A DNA stretch of 64,000 bases from CAVVAE01 sp963746185. GTDB lineage: Bacteria; Actinomycetota; Actinomycetes; Propionibacteriales; Nocardioidaceae. The notes beneath the pieces were generated by a model that was not told the DNA's origin, made no database searches, and saw nothing but the letters and a program-made list of their open reading frames with translations. Position numbers and translations under genes: made by a program. Shown here one piece after another: positions 34,696 through 43,151 of the stretch. The stretch covers positions 558,001 through 622,000 of the forward strand of contig CAVVAE010000002.1 of assembly GCA_963746185.1 (NCBI GenBank). Reading direction: 5' to 3'. The stretch's first letter is position 1, and each line of letters starts with the position of its first letter.

Positions 34696-35202
34696 ATGTC
34701 GACATGGACCACGCCCGAGCGACCAGAGCCGCCGAACAACCCGGTTGACGAGCGGGCCGCTCTTGAAGACCGCCTCGAGTACCAGCGCACGACGTTGCTG
34801 CTGAAATGTGGCGGGCTGACGCCGGAACAACTGGCGCTGCGGTCGTTGCCGCCGTCGAAGCTCTCGCTGCTCGGCCTGGTTCGGCACCTGTCTGGAGTCG
34901 AGGCCTGGTTCCATTCCTACGACGGCCAACCGGACCACTTGTACTTCTGGAACTACGTCCCGGGCGCGGCCAACAGCTTCGAGGAGGTAGACATCGCGCG
35001 TGCCGCCGACGACCTGGCTAGCTATCGAGCGAGTGTCGCCCGGTCGCGTGAGGCCGTGGCCAGGCGCAGTCTCGACGAAGCCAGCCCCGGCGAGGACTAC
35101 ACCCTGCGGTGGATCTACCTGCACATGATCGAGGAGTACGCGCGCCACAATGGCCACGCGGATCTCCTCCGCGAACACATCGACGGCGCGACCGGCGAAT
35201 AG
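34696..35202 (+). CDS. DinB family protein (DUF664)
   Basis: The 168-residue protein has the four-helix DinB fold signature of DUF664: LEYQRTTLLLKCGGLTPEQL, LGLVRHLSGVEAWFHSY with the first metal histidine, and IYLHMIEEYARHNGHADLLRE with the other two. Members are metal-dependent thiol-transferase-like proteins of mostly unknown substrate. It starts at the ATG at 34696; the 124 bases upstream hold nothing I can name. Confidence 0.85.
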   Translation: MSTWTTPERPEPPNNPVDERAALEDRLEYQRTTLLLKCGGLTPEQLALRSLPPSKLSLLGLVRHLSGVEAWFHSYDGQPDHLYFWNYVPGAANSFEEVDIARAADDLASYRASVARSREAVARRSLDEASPGEDYTLRWIYLHMIEEYARHNGHADLLREHIDGATGE

Positions 35203-35292
35203 CTTGCCGCACGGATGCTCCGGCCGCATCAGCGAACCGCGACCTCGACACCAACAGCGCCGTTGTCGCGGGCATCTCGATACACTCGACAC

Positions 35293-35754
35293 ATGCGCTC
35301 CGAGCCGTTCGTGCCGACGGATTTCGAGCCACCCAAGTCTCTGATCACGGATCAGTTCGTGCTTGAGCCGCTAGGACCGCAGCACAATGAGGCCGACCAT
35401 GCGGCGTGGACCTCCAGCATCGAGCACATCCGTACCACTCCCGGATATTCAGACGGCAACTGGCCACCGATCGATGGGATGTCACTCGAGTCCAACCTCG
35501 CCGACCTCAGCGGCCATGCCGCGGATTTCGCTTCCGGTAAAGGTTTCACCTTCACCGTTCTCGACCCAGATGATGACGAGGTCATCGGCTGCGTCTACCT
35601 CTATCCCCCGAAGAGGGAGGGCGACGTCGACGTCATTGTCCAGTCGTGGGTGCGTGCCGACCGTGCCGACCTCGACGAACCGCTGGCTGATGCCGTCGCT
35701 GCATGGATCGCCGCCGAGTGGCCATGGCAACAGCCGGACCGTTGTGGTCGCTGA
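35293..35754 (+). CDS. GNAT family N-acetyltransferase-like protein
   Basis: The 153-residue product has the start of a GNAT fold: FVLEPLGPQHNEADHAAW, FTVLDPDDDEVIGCVYLYP and a VIVQSWVRADRADLDEPL segment leading to the final helix. The Q/RxxGxG loop of true acetyl-CoA enzymes is missing, as in a related group with ADLDEPLADAV at that place. Whether it is an active enzyme is uncertain. Its stop overlaps the open frame of the serine hydrolase that follows. Confidence 0.7.
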   Translation: MRSEPFVPTDFEPPKSLITDQFVLEPLGPQHNEADHAAWTSSIEHIRTTPGYSDGNWPPIDGMSLESNLADLSGHAADFASGKGFTFTVLDPDDDEVIGCVYLYPPKREGDVDVIVQSWVRADRADLDEPLADAVAAWIAAEWPWQQPDRCGR

Positions 35755-35794
35755 ACGAGAGGGTGGCAAGTCGGCTGGGCGCCTTCGAGGGAGC

Positions 35795-37282
35795 GTGGAG
35801 GAAGGCTTGTGGCCTCTGGTCGAGACCTTACTCGGCTCGCACGACGTGGCAGGCCTGGCCGTTGCGGTGGTGCGCGACGAGGAGGTCGTCTCGCGTGGGT
35901 TCGGCGTCCGTGACGTCGGCAGCGGTGAGTCGGTCACACCCGAGACGATGTTCCACCTGGCGTCGGTGTCCAAGCCCTTCGTCGCGACCGCGATCGTGTC
36001 GCTGGCGACCGCCCAAGACGCCGGCGAACCGGCGCTCGATCTGGATGCTCCGATCATCGAATGGGTGCCTGAGTTCACGCTGGCCGACGGTCGGGCGGGG
36101 GAGGTCACAGCCCGGCGTCTGTTGAGCCACTCGAGCGGTCTCCCCGACGTCGCAGATTATGGCTGGCACGACCCTCAGCTCGGCGACGACGCCCTCAGCG
36201 AGTTCGCTAGCAGCCTGTCGGGCTGGCGGCTGCAGGCGGAGCCCGGCTCGACGTTCTCCTACTCCAATGCGGGGTTCGAACTTCTCGGGCTGCTGCTGTC
36301 CAGGGCCACGGGCACGACGTTCGAGGACGCCGTCCGGCAGCAGGTCCTGGCCCCACTCGGGATGCGGAACAGCACCTTCCTGCGCGGCGAGGTTCCCGAG
36401 CACCTGGCTGCGGCACCGCACGTGGGGATGCCGCTGTTGGTGCCCCATGGCGCCTATCCCTACACCAGGCGCCATGCCCCCAGTTCGACCCTGCACTCCA
36501 ACGTCGTCGAGATGTGTCGCTGGATGGTTGCCCACTTCGAGCCGGCCGAGGTGGCCGCTGGGAGTCCCGATGAGCCGTGGGCACGGCTGGACGCCGGGCT
36601 GCTCGACCTGATGTGGCAGCCGGTGGTGCCGGTGGGTGAATCCCCATGGGAGGAAGCGATGGCGCTCGGCTGGGCCGTGGGCAGCTATCGGGGGCACCGA
36701 ACGCTGAGCCACAGCGGTGCGGACCCCGGGTTCGGGTCCAGATTCGTGCTGGTCCCTGAGCAGCGGACCGGGGTAGTCGTGCTCGCGAACTCCAACACCG
36801 TCCCCGCTTCGCCCATCGCCAAGGCAGCGCTCGACATCGCTTTCGCCGACGTCCCTCTCTCGTTGACGTCCCGTACGACATCAACGGAGCTGGGTGAGGG
36901 GGTGGCGGCCATGCACGCCTTGCTGCCCCCGGTCGTCGGCCCCGTCGCCGAGACGCTGGCAACGTCGGGCCCGGACGCCGCCGCGGCGGAGTTCCACCGA
37001 CTGGCCGCTGTCGAGCCGGCCGAGTTCGACCTCGACGACGAGGGGTTCGAAGACGCCGTATGGGGAGCGATCGAGCTGCACCGCACGAGCATGGTCTGGC
37101 CCCTCCTGCGACTGTGGACCGAGTTGCGTCCGGACTCATCCGCTGCCTGGACGATGACCGGATGGGCCCATCAGGTAGACGGGCATCTCGACCTGGCGAG
37201 GAGTCTCCTCCGACGCGCCCTCGACCTCGACCCCGAGAACGACGATGCCGCGCTGATCATGAGCAACCTCCCCTCGGCGTGA
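35795..37282 (+). CDS. Serine hydrolase of the beta-lactamase / class C PBP family
   Basis: The 495-residue protein has the serine beta-lactamase-like motifs: FHLASVSKPF with the SxxK nucleophile, the YxN motif in FSYSNAGFELLG, and HSG near the C-terminus of the domain (TLSHSGADPGFGS) replacing KTG. A C-terminal region of about 100 residues ends in a TPR-like helix pair (LARSLLRRALDLDPENDDA). It has no signal peptide, so it is probably a cytosolic esterase or peptidase. The start is uncertain: GTG at 35795 follows GAGGGAG closely; a GTG at 35744 would overlap the upstream gene. Confidence 0.83.
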   Translation: MEEGLWPLVETLLGSHDVAGLAVAVVRDEEVVSRGFGVRDVGSGESVTPETMFHLASVSKPFVATAIVSLATAQDAGEPALDLDAPIIEWVPEFTLADGRAGEVTARRLLSHSSGLPDVADYGWHDPQLGDDALSEFASSLSGWRLQAEPGSTFSYSNAGFELLGLLLSRATGTTFEDAVRQQVLAPLGMRNSTFLRGEVPEHLAAAPHVGMPLLVPHGAYPYTRRHAPSSTLHSNVVEMCRWMVAHFEPAEVAAGSPDEPWARLDAGLLDLMWQPVVPVGESPWEEAMALGWAVGSYRGHRTLSHSGADPGFGSRFVLVPEQRTGVVVLANSNTVPASPIAKAALDIAFADVPLSLTSRTTSTELGEGVAAMHALLPPVVGPVAETLATSGPDAAAAEFHRLAAVEPAEFDLDDEGFEDAVWGAIELHRTSMVWPLLRLWTELRPDSSAAWTMTGWAHQVDGHLDLARSLLRRALDLDPENDDAALIMSNLPSA

Positions 37283-37328
37283 TGAAGTCCGGAACTGCGG
37301 ATGTGCACGCACCCGCGACAATGAGGGC

Positions 37329-37799
37329 ATGGTCCACGGTTCCGAGGAGACCGTCGCGTTCCGGCTCTGGCCGCCGATCGCGATCGGCGCACCCCTGCTC
37401 GTCGGCTGGTGGGCCACGCTGCTCTGGGAGGACCCGGTCGACCTCGGCGGATGGCGGGTTCCGCTGGGCTGGGCGCTGGTGCTGCTGTTCGTCGGGTGGA
37501 ACGGGTGGTCGCTGTGGCTGTTCGGCCGGCACGAGACCGGGCTGTTGCCGGGGCAGGCCACGCACGCACTGATCGAGGAAGGGCCGTACCGGCTCTCCCG
37601 CAACCCGTTGTACGTCGGCCTACTCGCCCTCTACCTCGGGCTGGCGTTGCTGGCACGCACGTTCTGGGGGCTCGTGCTGTTCCCGGCCGCGGTGCTGCTC
37701 GTCTTCTGGGGCGCGATCCGCCCCGAGGAGCGGTTCCTGCACCAGCGATTCGGTGCGCCGTACGACGACTACACGCGGCGGGTGCGTCGCTGGCTGTGA
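37329..37799 (+). CDS. Isoprenylcysteine carboxyl methyltransferase family membrane protein
   Basis: The 156-residue membrane protein has three or four hydrophobic helices and the ICMT/PEMT signature EEGPYRLSRNPLYVGLL, followed by RPEERFLHQRFGAPYDDYTRRVRRWL at the end. Bacterial members are putative SAM-dependent methyltransferases with unknown substrates. It starts at the ATG at 37329, 46 bases after the serine hydrolase. Confidence 0.85.
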   Translation: MVHGSEETVAFRLWPPIAIGAPLLVGWWATLLWEDPVDLGGWRVPLGWALVLLFVGWNGWSLWLFGRHETGLLPGQATHALIEEGPYRLSRNPLYVGLLALYLGLALLARTFWGLVLFPAAVLLVFWGAIRPEERFLHQRFGAPYDDYTRRVRRWL

Positions 37800-37832
37800 C
37801 TCGATTGTGCGCTCAGGCTGCTGGACGTGAAC

Positions 37833-38228
37833 CTACGGGAGGCGGAGGTAGTACTCGGTGAAGTCGCGGCAGCGACCATCACCGTCAAAGCGCATGATGA
37901 AGCAATTCTCGTAGGTGCGGACGATAGGCCCGTCCGGCTCTTGGCGGTACCGCGAAGTGCCGGTGGCCACCACCGTGTCACCGTCGATGGCGACCGGGGA
38001 GTACTCGGCCTCATACGTGCCGGGCGCGTCGCGGGTGGAAGCGTCATCGGATACACCCTCGCCGAGCCACGAGGCAACAACGGCTTGCCGGCCTGCGATC
38101 GGTTCGTCGTAGGGGTGGTAGCGGTAGGTGACGTCCTCGCTGAACAGTGCTGCGACGTCGTCTGGATCGTAGGACACCCAGGCGTCAACGTACCGGTTGA
38201 GCCAGCTCTGGGCGCTCGCAAGATCCAT
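37833..38228 (-). CDS. SnoaL / NTF2-like protein
   Basis: A 131-residue single-domain protein with the NTF2-like cone fold pattern: AQSWLNRYVDAWVSYDPDDVAALFSEDVTYRYHP, IAGRQAVVASW, and strands ending RTYENCFIMRFDGDGRCRDFTEYY. The fold serves enzymes (isomerases, cyclases) and binding proteins alike; nothing here tells which. It stands alone. Confidence 0.83.
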   Translation of the reverse strand: MDLASAQSWLNRYVDAWVSYDPDDVAALFSEDVTYRYHPYDEPIAGRQAVVASWLGEGVSDDASTRDAPGTYEAEYSPVAIDGDTVVATGTSRYRQEPDGPIVRTYENCFIMRFDGDGRCRDFTEYYLRLP

Positions 38229-38299
38229 CCGCTCACCCTAATCCGGTTGGTCGTGTCTGTAGGGAAGGCCGTCGCAGTCAACCGGATCTGCCGCGCGCG

Positions 38300-39556
38300 C
38301 TACTCGTACGCCGGATTGGATAGGTGCGTCCTCTCCCGGGACGGCGGGACAGCCGTCTCACACGCCAGGGCACTTACGCTGCAGCGGATGACTGCATGGT
38401 CATGGTTCTGGGTTGCGGAGACGTCGATCGTGTCCTCGTCCTCGAACACACCGGTGGTGTAGCCGTCGACGCGTCGTCCGTCCATGGTCAGCTGCATCAG
38501 CACCTCTCCGGTGTCGGCGTCGAGTACAGCAACGGACGGGTTCACCGGCGGCCGCGACGACGGCAGCGCGAAGACCTTCGAGCCATCGGGTGAGATGGCC
38601 ACCGGCGACCAGTCACAGGACGACCAGCGAGGTGTCAGCTGGCGTGCGTCGAACAGGTCGCCGCAGATGTGGCTCTGCGACCATCCGGTCACACCGAAGA
38701 CAATCCCTGAGTCCGGGTCTGCCAGGCGCGCGCTCTCGTAAGGACCCAGCTCGGCCCTACGTGTCGGATCTCCGCCGCGGAACCACACGAGGTGTGACTG
38801 TTCCTCGCCTGTGTCAGTGACTGTCACCACGAGGTCATCGCCGACGAAGCCGTGCAGCACCGGCGGCCCGCCAGACCCCTCGCCACCCCAGACGCCCGGG
38901 ATCGGGAAGCGTCGGATCTGCTCCGTGCCGTTGTCATCGACGCTGAGTCGGGCGAGTTTCCAGGCCGCATGCACGGGGTTGGCCTCGGTCCGATCCGGCT
39001 CGATCCACCACACGGTGTCATCGGGACCGCCCACAGGCGAGTGGTGCTCCCCGTCGTCGTCGCCGAGCTCGTGCCTCGGCTGGTCGTCGATGGCGTATGC
39101 GTCGACTCCCTCGCCGGCGACGTAGTCGCTGAAGACGTGCTCACCGAACGGCAGCGTCAGGAATGGCGAGTAACCCTCGTCAAGGTCGACCGAGGTGTCA
39201 CCGCTGTGCCAGGTGACGCCGACGAGGTACGGCACGCTCGGAGAGTCACCTGCCGGGAGGTTCGCCAGGTCGACGTTGACGACTCTCGCCTCCGGGTCGG
39301 TCGGGGTTTGCGTGGGCTGGGTCGCGGGTCCGTTGCTGGGGTCTCGATCGGCCACGTCGCGGATCGAGGCAACGCTGACGGGTGCGGCGACAAGGACGGC
39401 GGCCGCAACTGCGGCCGCTGCCAGGCGACGCGACCGGCGAATGCGCCGCGCCTTGCGCGACACGTCATCCGCGATGTCGACGTCTCCGACTGAGTCCATC
39501 CCTCGCTCGAACGTCGTGCGGAGCCGGGTCAGCAGTTCATCGTTGGGCGTGTTCAT
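38300..39556 (-). CDS. Membrane-anchored sigma-factor partner (putative anti-sigma / sensor protein)
   Basis: The 418-residue protein has a short cytosolic part (DELLTRLRTTFERGMDSV), a basic RRIRRSRR, a membrane helix (LAAAAVAAAVLVAAPVSVASI, about residues 44-64) and a large outer domain with strand-rich, WD/propeller-like repeats (for example VAISPDGSKVFALP, SVAVLDADTGEVLMQL). Its ATG overlaps the stop of a SigE-family sigma gene (ATGA), the position of an anti-sigma factor. It has no zinc-binding anti-sigma motif, so the control role is inferred from position. Confidence 0.72.
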   Translation of the reverse strand: MNTPNDELLTRLRTTFERGMDSVGDVDIADDVSRKARRIRRSRRLAAAAVAAAVLVAAPVSVASIRDVADRDPSNGPATQPTQTPTDPEARVVNVDLANLPAGDSPSVPYLVGVTWHSGDTSVDLDEGYSPFLTLPFGEHVFSDYVAGEGVDAYAIDDQPRHELGDDDGEHHSPVGGPDDTVWWIEPDRTEANPVHAAWKLARLSVDDNGTEQIRRFPIPGVWGGEGSGGPPVLHGFVGDDLVVTVTDTGEEQSHLVWFRGGDPTRRAELGPYESARLADPDSGIVFGVTGWSQSHICGDLFDARQLTPRWSSCDWSPVAISPDGSKVFALPSSRPPVNPSVAVLDADTGEVLMQLTMDGRRVDGYTTGVFEDEDTIDVSATQNHDHAVIRCSVSALACETAVPPSRERTHLSNPAYE

Positions 39557-40047
39557 GACGCCTCCCCTCGCTCGCTGGCGGGTCCCACGAGCTGTCGTAG
39601 CGACGCCAACGCCTTGAATGCTTGGCTCTTCACGGTCCCGACCGAGCAGCCGAGGATCTCGGCGGTCTGCGCCTCCGTGAGGTCTTCGTAGTAGCGCAGC
39701 ACGAGGACGGCTCGCTGCCGACGCGGCAGTGTCGCCAGGTGTGCCCACATCTCGTCGGGCTCGTTCTCGACCGATCCTGTGTCGTGGTGCTCGGGCAGCT
39801 CGGCAGTTGGATGCTCGCTGCGTTTCCACGCCCGGCGCCAGATGCTCGCGTTCTCGTTGACGATGATCCGGCGTACGTAGGCCTCCGCCGACCCGTGCGC
39901 ACGGATCTTGTCCCAGCGCAGGTAGGCCTTCGCGAGCGCGGTCTGGACGAGGTCCTCCGCAGCGTGGTGGTCGGCGGTCAACAGGTAGGCGAACCCGACC
40001 AGGGCACGCTGACGCGCTCGCATGTAGGTCTCGAAGTCGTTCACCAC
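39553..40047 (-). CDS. SigE-family ECF RNA polymerase sigma factor
   Basis: A 164-residue ECF sigma factor. Region 2 reads FETYMRARQRALVGFAYLLTADHHAAEDLVQTALAKAY (key DxAEDLVQ), and region 4 has LPRRQRAVLVLRYYEDLTEAQTAEILGCSVGTVKSQ with a clear helix-turn-helix. The SigE family is abundant in Actinobacteria and often paired with a downstream membrane protein, as here. I chose the GTG at 40047 with GAGGAG eight bases ahead; an in-frame ATG at 40125 would add a basic N-terminus. Confidence 0.88.
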   Translation of the reverse strand: MVNDFETYMRARQRALVGFAYLLTADHHAAEDLVQTALAKAYLRWDKIRAHGSAEAYVRRIIVNENASIWRRAWKRSEHPTAELPEHHDTGSVENEPDEMWAHLATLPRRQRAVLVLRYYEDLTEAQTAEILGCSVGTVKSQAFKALASLRQLVGPASERGEAS

Positions 40048-40226
40048 GTCGATGCGCTCCTCGGCCGTCTCTCGCCGCGTCGTCGGGTGAGCGGGGTGCA
40101 GAACCCCTGGCGACCTTCGTGACATCGATGGCCTCCATCCGGCTTCGCGGTCCGCCCCCTGGCGGCCCTTCACTGCCTGCACGTGATGAACGCGCGAAAT
40201 GGTTGCCTTCAGGCGGGTCGCTGGGG

Positions 40227-40694
40227 TCAGAGCGTGAGCTTCATCGACGTGGAGGTCACGTGGAAGCCGAGCCGGTCATAAAGTCGCCGGGCGACCTCGT
40301 TGTGACCGAAGACGTTGAGTCCGATCGTTCCCACGCCAAGCCCGCGGCAGTTCTCGATCGTGGCCTCCATGATCGCCTGGCCGTAGCCACGACGCTGGTG
40401 CGCTGGATCGACGTCGAGTGAGTAGACGAACGCATGCATCGGTGTCCGATCCGGCATCACGTGGATCCATATCGTGCCGACCGGCTCATCGGAGACGAAG
40501 GCTGTCCAGATGTGGTGGTCCTTGGTCTCCTGGCCGTCAGGCAGCAGCTTTGCGAAGTCCTCGATCGCACGCTTCTGCGCTTGTTCCACCTGCAACGATC
40601 CGGAGTCGGCGATCTGCTCGGCGTAGCCGGCCACGGCAACGTCATGCCAGACGTCGTACTCGGCTGGGGTCATGGGTTCCAGTCGCACACTCAT
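40227..40694 (-). CDS. GNAT family N-acetyltransferase
   Basis: The 155-residue protein is a complete GNAT domain: MTPAEYDVWHDVAVAGYAEQI, VGTIWIHVMPDR, the strand AFVYSLDVDP followed by the acetyl-CoA loop HQRRGYGQAIM, and the closing LNVFGHNEVARRLYDRLGF. Substrate unknown. It stands alone between the LVIVD protein and the sigma factor. Confidence 0.88.
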   Translation of the reverse strand: MSVRLEPMTPAEYDVWHDVAVAGYAEQIADSGSLQVEQAQKRAIEDFAKLLPDGQETKDHHIWTAFVSDEPVGTIWIHVMPDRTPMHAFVYSLDVDPAHQRRGYGQAIMEATIENCRGLGVGTIGLNVFGHNEVARRLYDRLGFHVTSTSMKLTL

Positions 40695-40730
40695 GCGGCG
40701 AGCCTAGGACCCAGCGGGAGTTTCCGAAGG

Positions 40731-42311
40731 TCAGGCCGTCGCGGTCGAGGTGTCGCCGCCGCGCGCCAGACGTCGACGCAGGAAGACGACCGAGCCGAGA
40801 CCGGCCACCAGCACCAGCGCGGCGCCGCCGTCGAGCCTCAGGTTGAAGCTCGATCCAGCGAGCGGAACGGTCGCTTTGTTGCCGGCCTGACCCGGGAGGT
40901 CGACGGAGTAGACGTCAAGACCGCGGACGAGGTCGACCGTGTAAACGATGTTGGACGAGCCGATCTGCTGACCTGCCGCGTTACGACGTGGGGCCCAGTA
41001 AGCGTCCCAAACCTCTGAAGCACCCCATGTGGCAAAGCCGAACTGCTTGAGGTGGCGCGGGTCGCGGACATCGATAAGTCGCAACCCACCGCCATACGTC
41101 GCGAGGGCAACGATGCCCGAGGGGTGATAGTCGAACCAGTGGGCCGAGCAGAAGGCGTACTGCGGTGGCGAGATCCCGCCACCTCCCTCTGTCACCGGGT
41201 TGATCTTGTCGAGCGGCTTGACGGCCGACGGCGCACCACCAAGCGACTCGACCTTCCAGGTCTGGAACGACCCGGCGGTCGCGCAGTCGGTGTTCTCGTA
41301 GTCCTCTTCGGTGATCAGCACGACATTGCCGTGATTGATGGACGGACTGCTGTGGGCGCGGAACGCCTTGCCGTTGGGGCGGTCGGAGTTGTGGTGGATG
41401 AAGTCGTTCCAGCCAGCTGCGACACCAGCAGCTCCGGTCGTGGTCACGAGGCTGGGATGACGAGGACTGGTGACATCGAAAACTGCTGTCCCGGCACCGC
41501 CGGTGTGAAAGCCGTAGCCGGCGTTGTCGAAGTTCCACTTGTGCCCGCTCTCGAGCGGTCCACCCGGGCCAGCGGCAGGTGACGGGAAGGGCTGCACTCC
41601 GGTCCTGGCCGGACGCGAGTCGACTTCCTTCAGCTGGTCGAGATTGCTCAGGTCGATGATCGAGAAGGACCCGTTATCGCCGGCGGTGTAGGCGGTCGTG
41701 CATTTCCTGACCTGCACACACGCCACCGTGTGGGTGAACGTCGTCGCCGGGGTGCGCGACCGGATGTACGGGTTCGCCGGGTCGGTCACATCAACGAGCA
41801 CGACTTCGTTCGCGCCGTTGGGGTTGGAGTGGTTGATGTCGCTGGGCGAGGCCTGCGTGAGGTCGACACCGACGAGCACAAACCTGATGACCTTGCCGTT
41901 CGCCAAGGTGCGCTCGCCATAGTTCATCGCCTCGTTCTCGAAGACGAGCTCAGGCAGCGTGCCAGTCAACGCCGGGTGTAGCGGGTCGCTGACGTCGTAC
42001 ACGTCGATCGACTCGAGGCCGGAGACGTAGAAGTACGGTGCCGACGGCGAGAAGACACCCGAGATCGCTCCGGGTTTCGGCACGCTGTGGACGAGCTGAA
42101 TGTTGTCGCTGGCGACGAACGGCACGTTGACGCCGCCGCCGAACAGCTGAGACATCTCCTTGAGTCGCTCGCGGTCGGAGTCGTGAGCAGCCGCGGGGAG
42201 CGCCGGAAGGGTGGCCAGGATGGCAGCGGCCGCGAGCGCGGTGAAGAAGCGGATGGCCTTGCGAGACCGGTTGGCCTTGTGAGAAAGGGCGCGCGAGACG
42301 GACCGGCGCAT
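40731..42311 (-). CDS. Secreted LVIVD-repeat (beta-propeller) protein with C-terminal anchor
   Basis: The 526-residue protein has a signal peptide (basic SHKANRSRKAIRFFTAL then hydrophobic to about residue 40, AAAHDS cleavage region) and repeated LVIVD-type blades: YVSGLESIDVYDVSDPLHP, VVLVDVTDPANPY, TAVFDVTSPRHPS and LRLIDVRDPRHL. It ends with a membrane helix (ALVLVAGLGSVVFL) and basic RRRLARGG, so it is held on the cell surface. Function unknown; similar proteins are often near choice-of-anchor or PhoX-like genes. GGAGG precedes the ATG. Confidence 0.82.
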   Translation of the reverse strand: MRRSVSRALSHKANRSRKAIRFFTALAAAAILATLPALPAAAHDSDRERLKEMSQLFGGGVNVPFVASDNIQLVHSVPKPGAISGVFSPSAPYFYVSGLESIDVYDVSDPLHPALTGTLPELVFENEAMNYGERTLANGKVIRFVLVGVDLTQASPSDINHSNPNGANEVVLVDVTDPANPYIRSRTPATTFTHTVACVQVRKCTTAYTAGDNGSFSIIDLSNLDQLKEVDSRPARTGVQPFPSPAAGPGGPLESGHKWNFDNAGYGFHTGGAGTAVFDVTSPRHPSLVTTTGAAGVAAGWNDFIHHNSDRPNGKAFRAHSSPSINHGNVVLITEEDYENTDCATAGSFQTWKVESLGGAPSAVKPLDKINPVTEGGGGISPPQYAFCSAHWFDYHPSGIVALATYGGGLRLIDVRDPRHLKQFGFATWGASEVWDAYWAPRRNAAGQQIGSSNIVYTVDLVRGLDVYSVDLPGQAGNKATVPLAGSSFNLRLDGGAALVLVAGLGSVVFLRRRLARGGDTSTATA

Positions 42312-42411
42312 AGGACCTCCAGATCAGTGGTGTCACTGACCTAACGAGGCGACACGGCGAAGGTCACGGCACCAGCGTCTGGCTCATCCTTGAAAAGGAC
42401 GACGAGAACCT

Positions 42412-42429
42412 GGCCCTGAGGAGAGGGCC
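42412..42429 (-). terminator. Short hairpin after the coiled-coil gene
   Basis: GGCCCT and AGGGCC flank a six-base GAGGAG loop, just past the stop of the minus-strand coiled-coil gene. A GC-rich hairpin in this place suggests a terminator, but no T-run follows. Confidence 0.4.
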
Positions 42430-42436
42430 CGGTCAG

Positions 42437-42640
42437 TCAGGCGCGCGCGTGGGCGTGATCGCCGATGGTGTCAGGCACCATCAACAGATCACCGTCATGT
42501 ACTTGCGCCGCCAGGGCGTCATTCTCAGCCTGCAAACGTAGTACGACGGCTTCGAGATCAGCAATTCGCCGACGGAGTCGTTGATTGTCGTCGAGAAGTC
42601 GTGAATCGCCACCGACGTACCCAAGGAGAGCCTTGGCCAT
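42437..42640 (-). CDS. Small coiled-coil protein (actinobacterial MAKALLG family)
   Basis: The 67-residue protein begins MAKALLGYVGG and continues with a heptad coiled coil (RLRRRIADLEAVVLRLQAENDALAAQ). The same opening and leucine-zipper layout occur in small actinobacterial proteins of unknown role; I know no function. The ATG at 42640 has GGAGG seven bases upstream, which decides against the longer frame. Confidence 0.75.
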   Translation of the reverse strand: MAKALLGYVGGDSRLLDDNQRLRRRIADLEAVVLRLQAENDALAAQVHDGDLLMVPDTIGDHAHARA

Positions 42641-42875
42641 GGATGCATCCTCCAGGAGCAACTGTTGGGACAGTAACGACCGCGAACCGCAGATCCGGGA
42701 TGCCTCGGGGCGCCTGAGCGGGCCGAAGCTTCGGCGAATGGCGGATCGTTACTGCTGCCTTCAAGAGTGACACTCTGTGGCCGTCCGGTCAACTGGGGGC
42801 TAGTCCTGAGCGCGCAGCACACGTTGGCGCAATAGGCCCTGCTGCCTGGTGGTTCACCGCCGAGCCCGCGGCACA

Positions 42876-43151
42876 ATGGAGCCGATGACCCCCGCACCCG
42901 CCTCCCGCCCGCTGCAGATCCAGCCCTGCCAGTCCATCTGCGTGTGGAGGGCCACCGGCGAGATGTTGCCAGACCAGGGTGGAGATGAGCTTCGGGTCTT
43001 CGCCTGCGTGGGCTGCGGCTCGGAGTGGGTGCGCACGGAGGCGTGGACCCCGATCGACTCGGGCGGGGCAGTTCCGAGCGCGGTCGCCGCTGAGCGGGAC
43101 CGGGCTACCAGTGAGCGCGGCGGGGCCGCGGCTGGCAGCGAGGACACGTGA
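42876..43151 (+). CDS. Small protein with a Cys-rich, zinc-ribbon-like segment
   Basis: I do not recognise a family. The 91-residue product has a PCQSICVWRA segment and a CVGCGSEW pair, so four cysteines could bind zinc, then WVRTEAWTP and an Ala/Gly-rich tail. The last 47 bases overlap the end of mutM on the other strand. The ATG at 42885 three codons later is an alternative start. The cysteine spacing and aromatic residues make a real gene likely but not certain. Confidence 0.5.
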   Translation: MEPMTPAPASRPLQIQPCQSICVWRATGEMLPDQGGDELRVFACVGCGSEWVRTEAWTPIDSGGAVPSAVAAERDRATSERGGAAAGSEDT

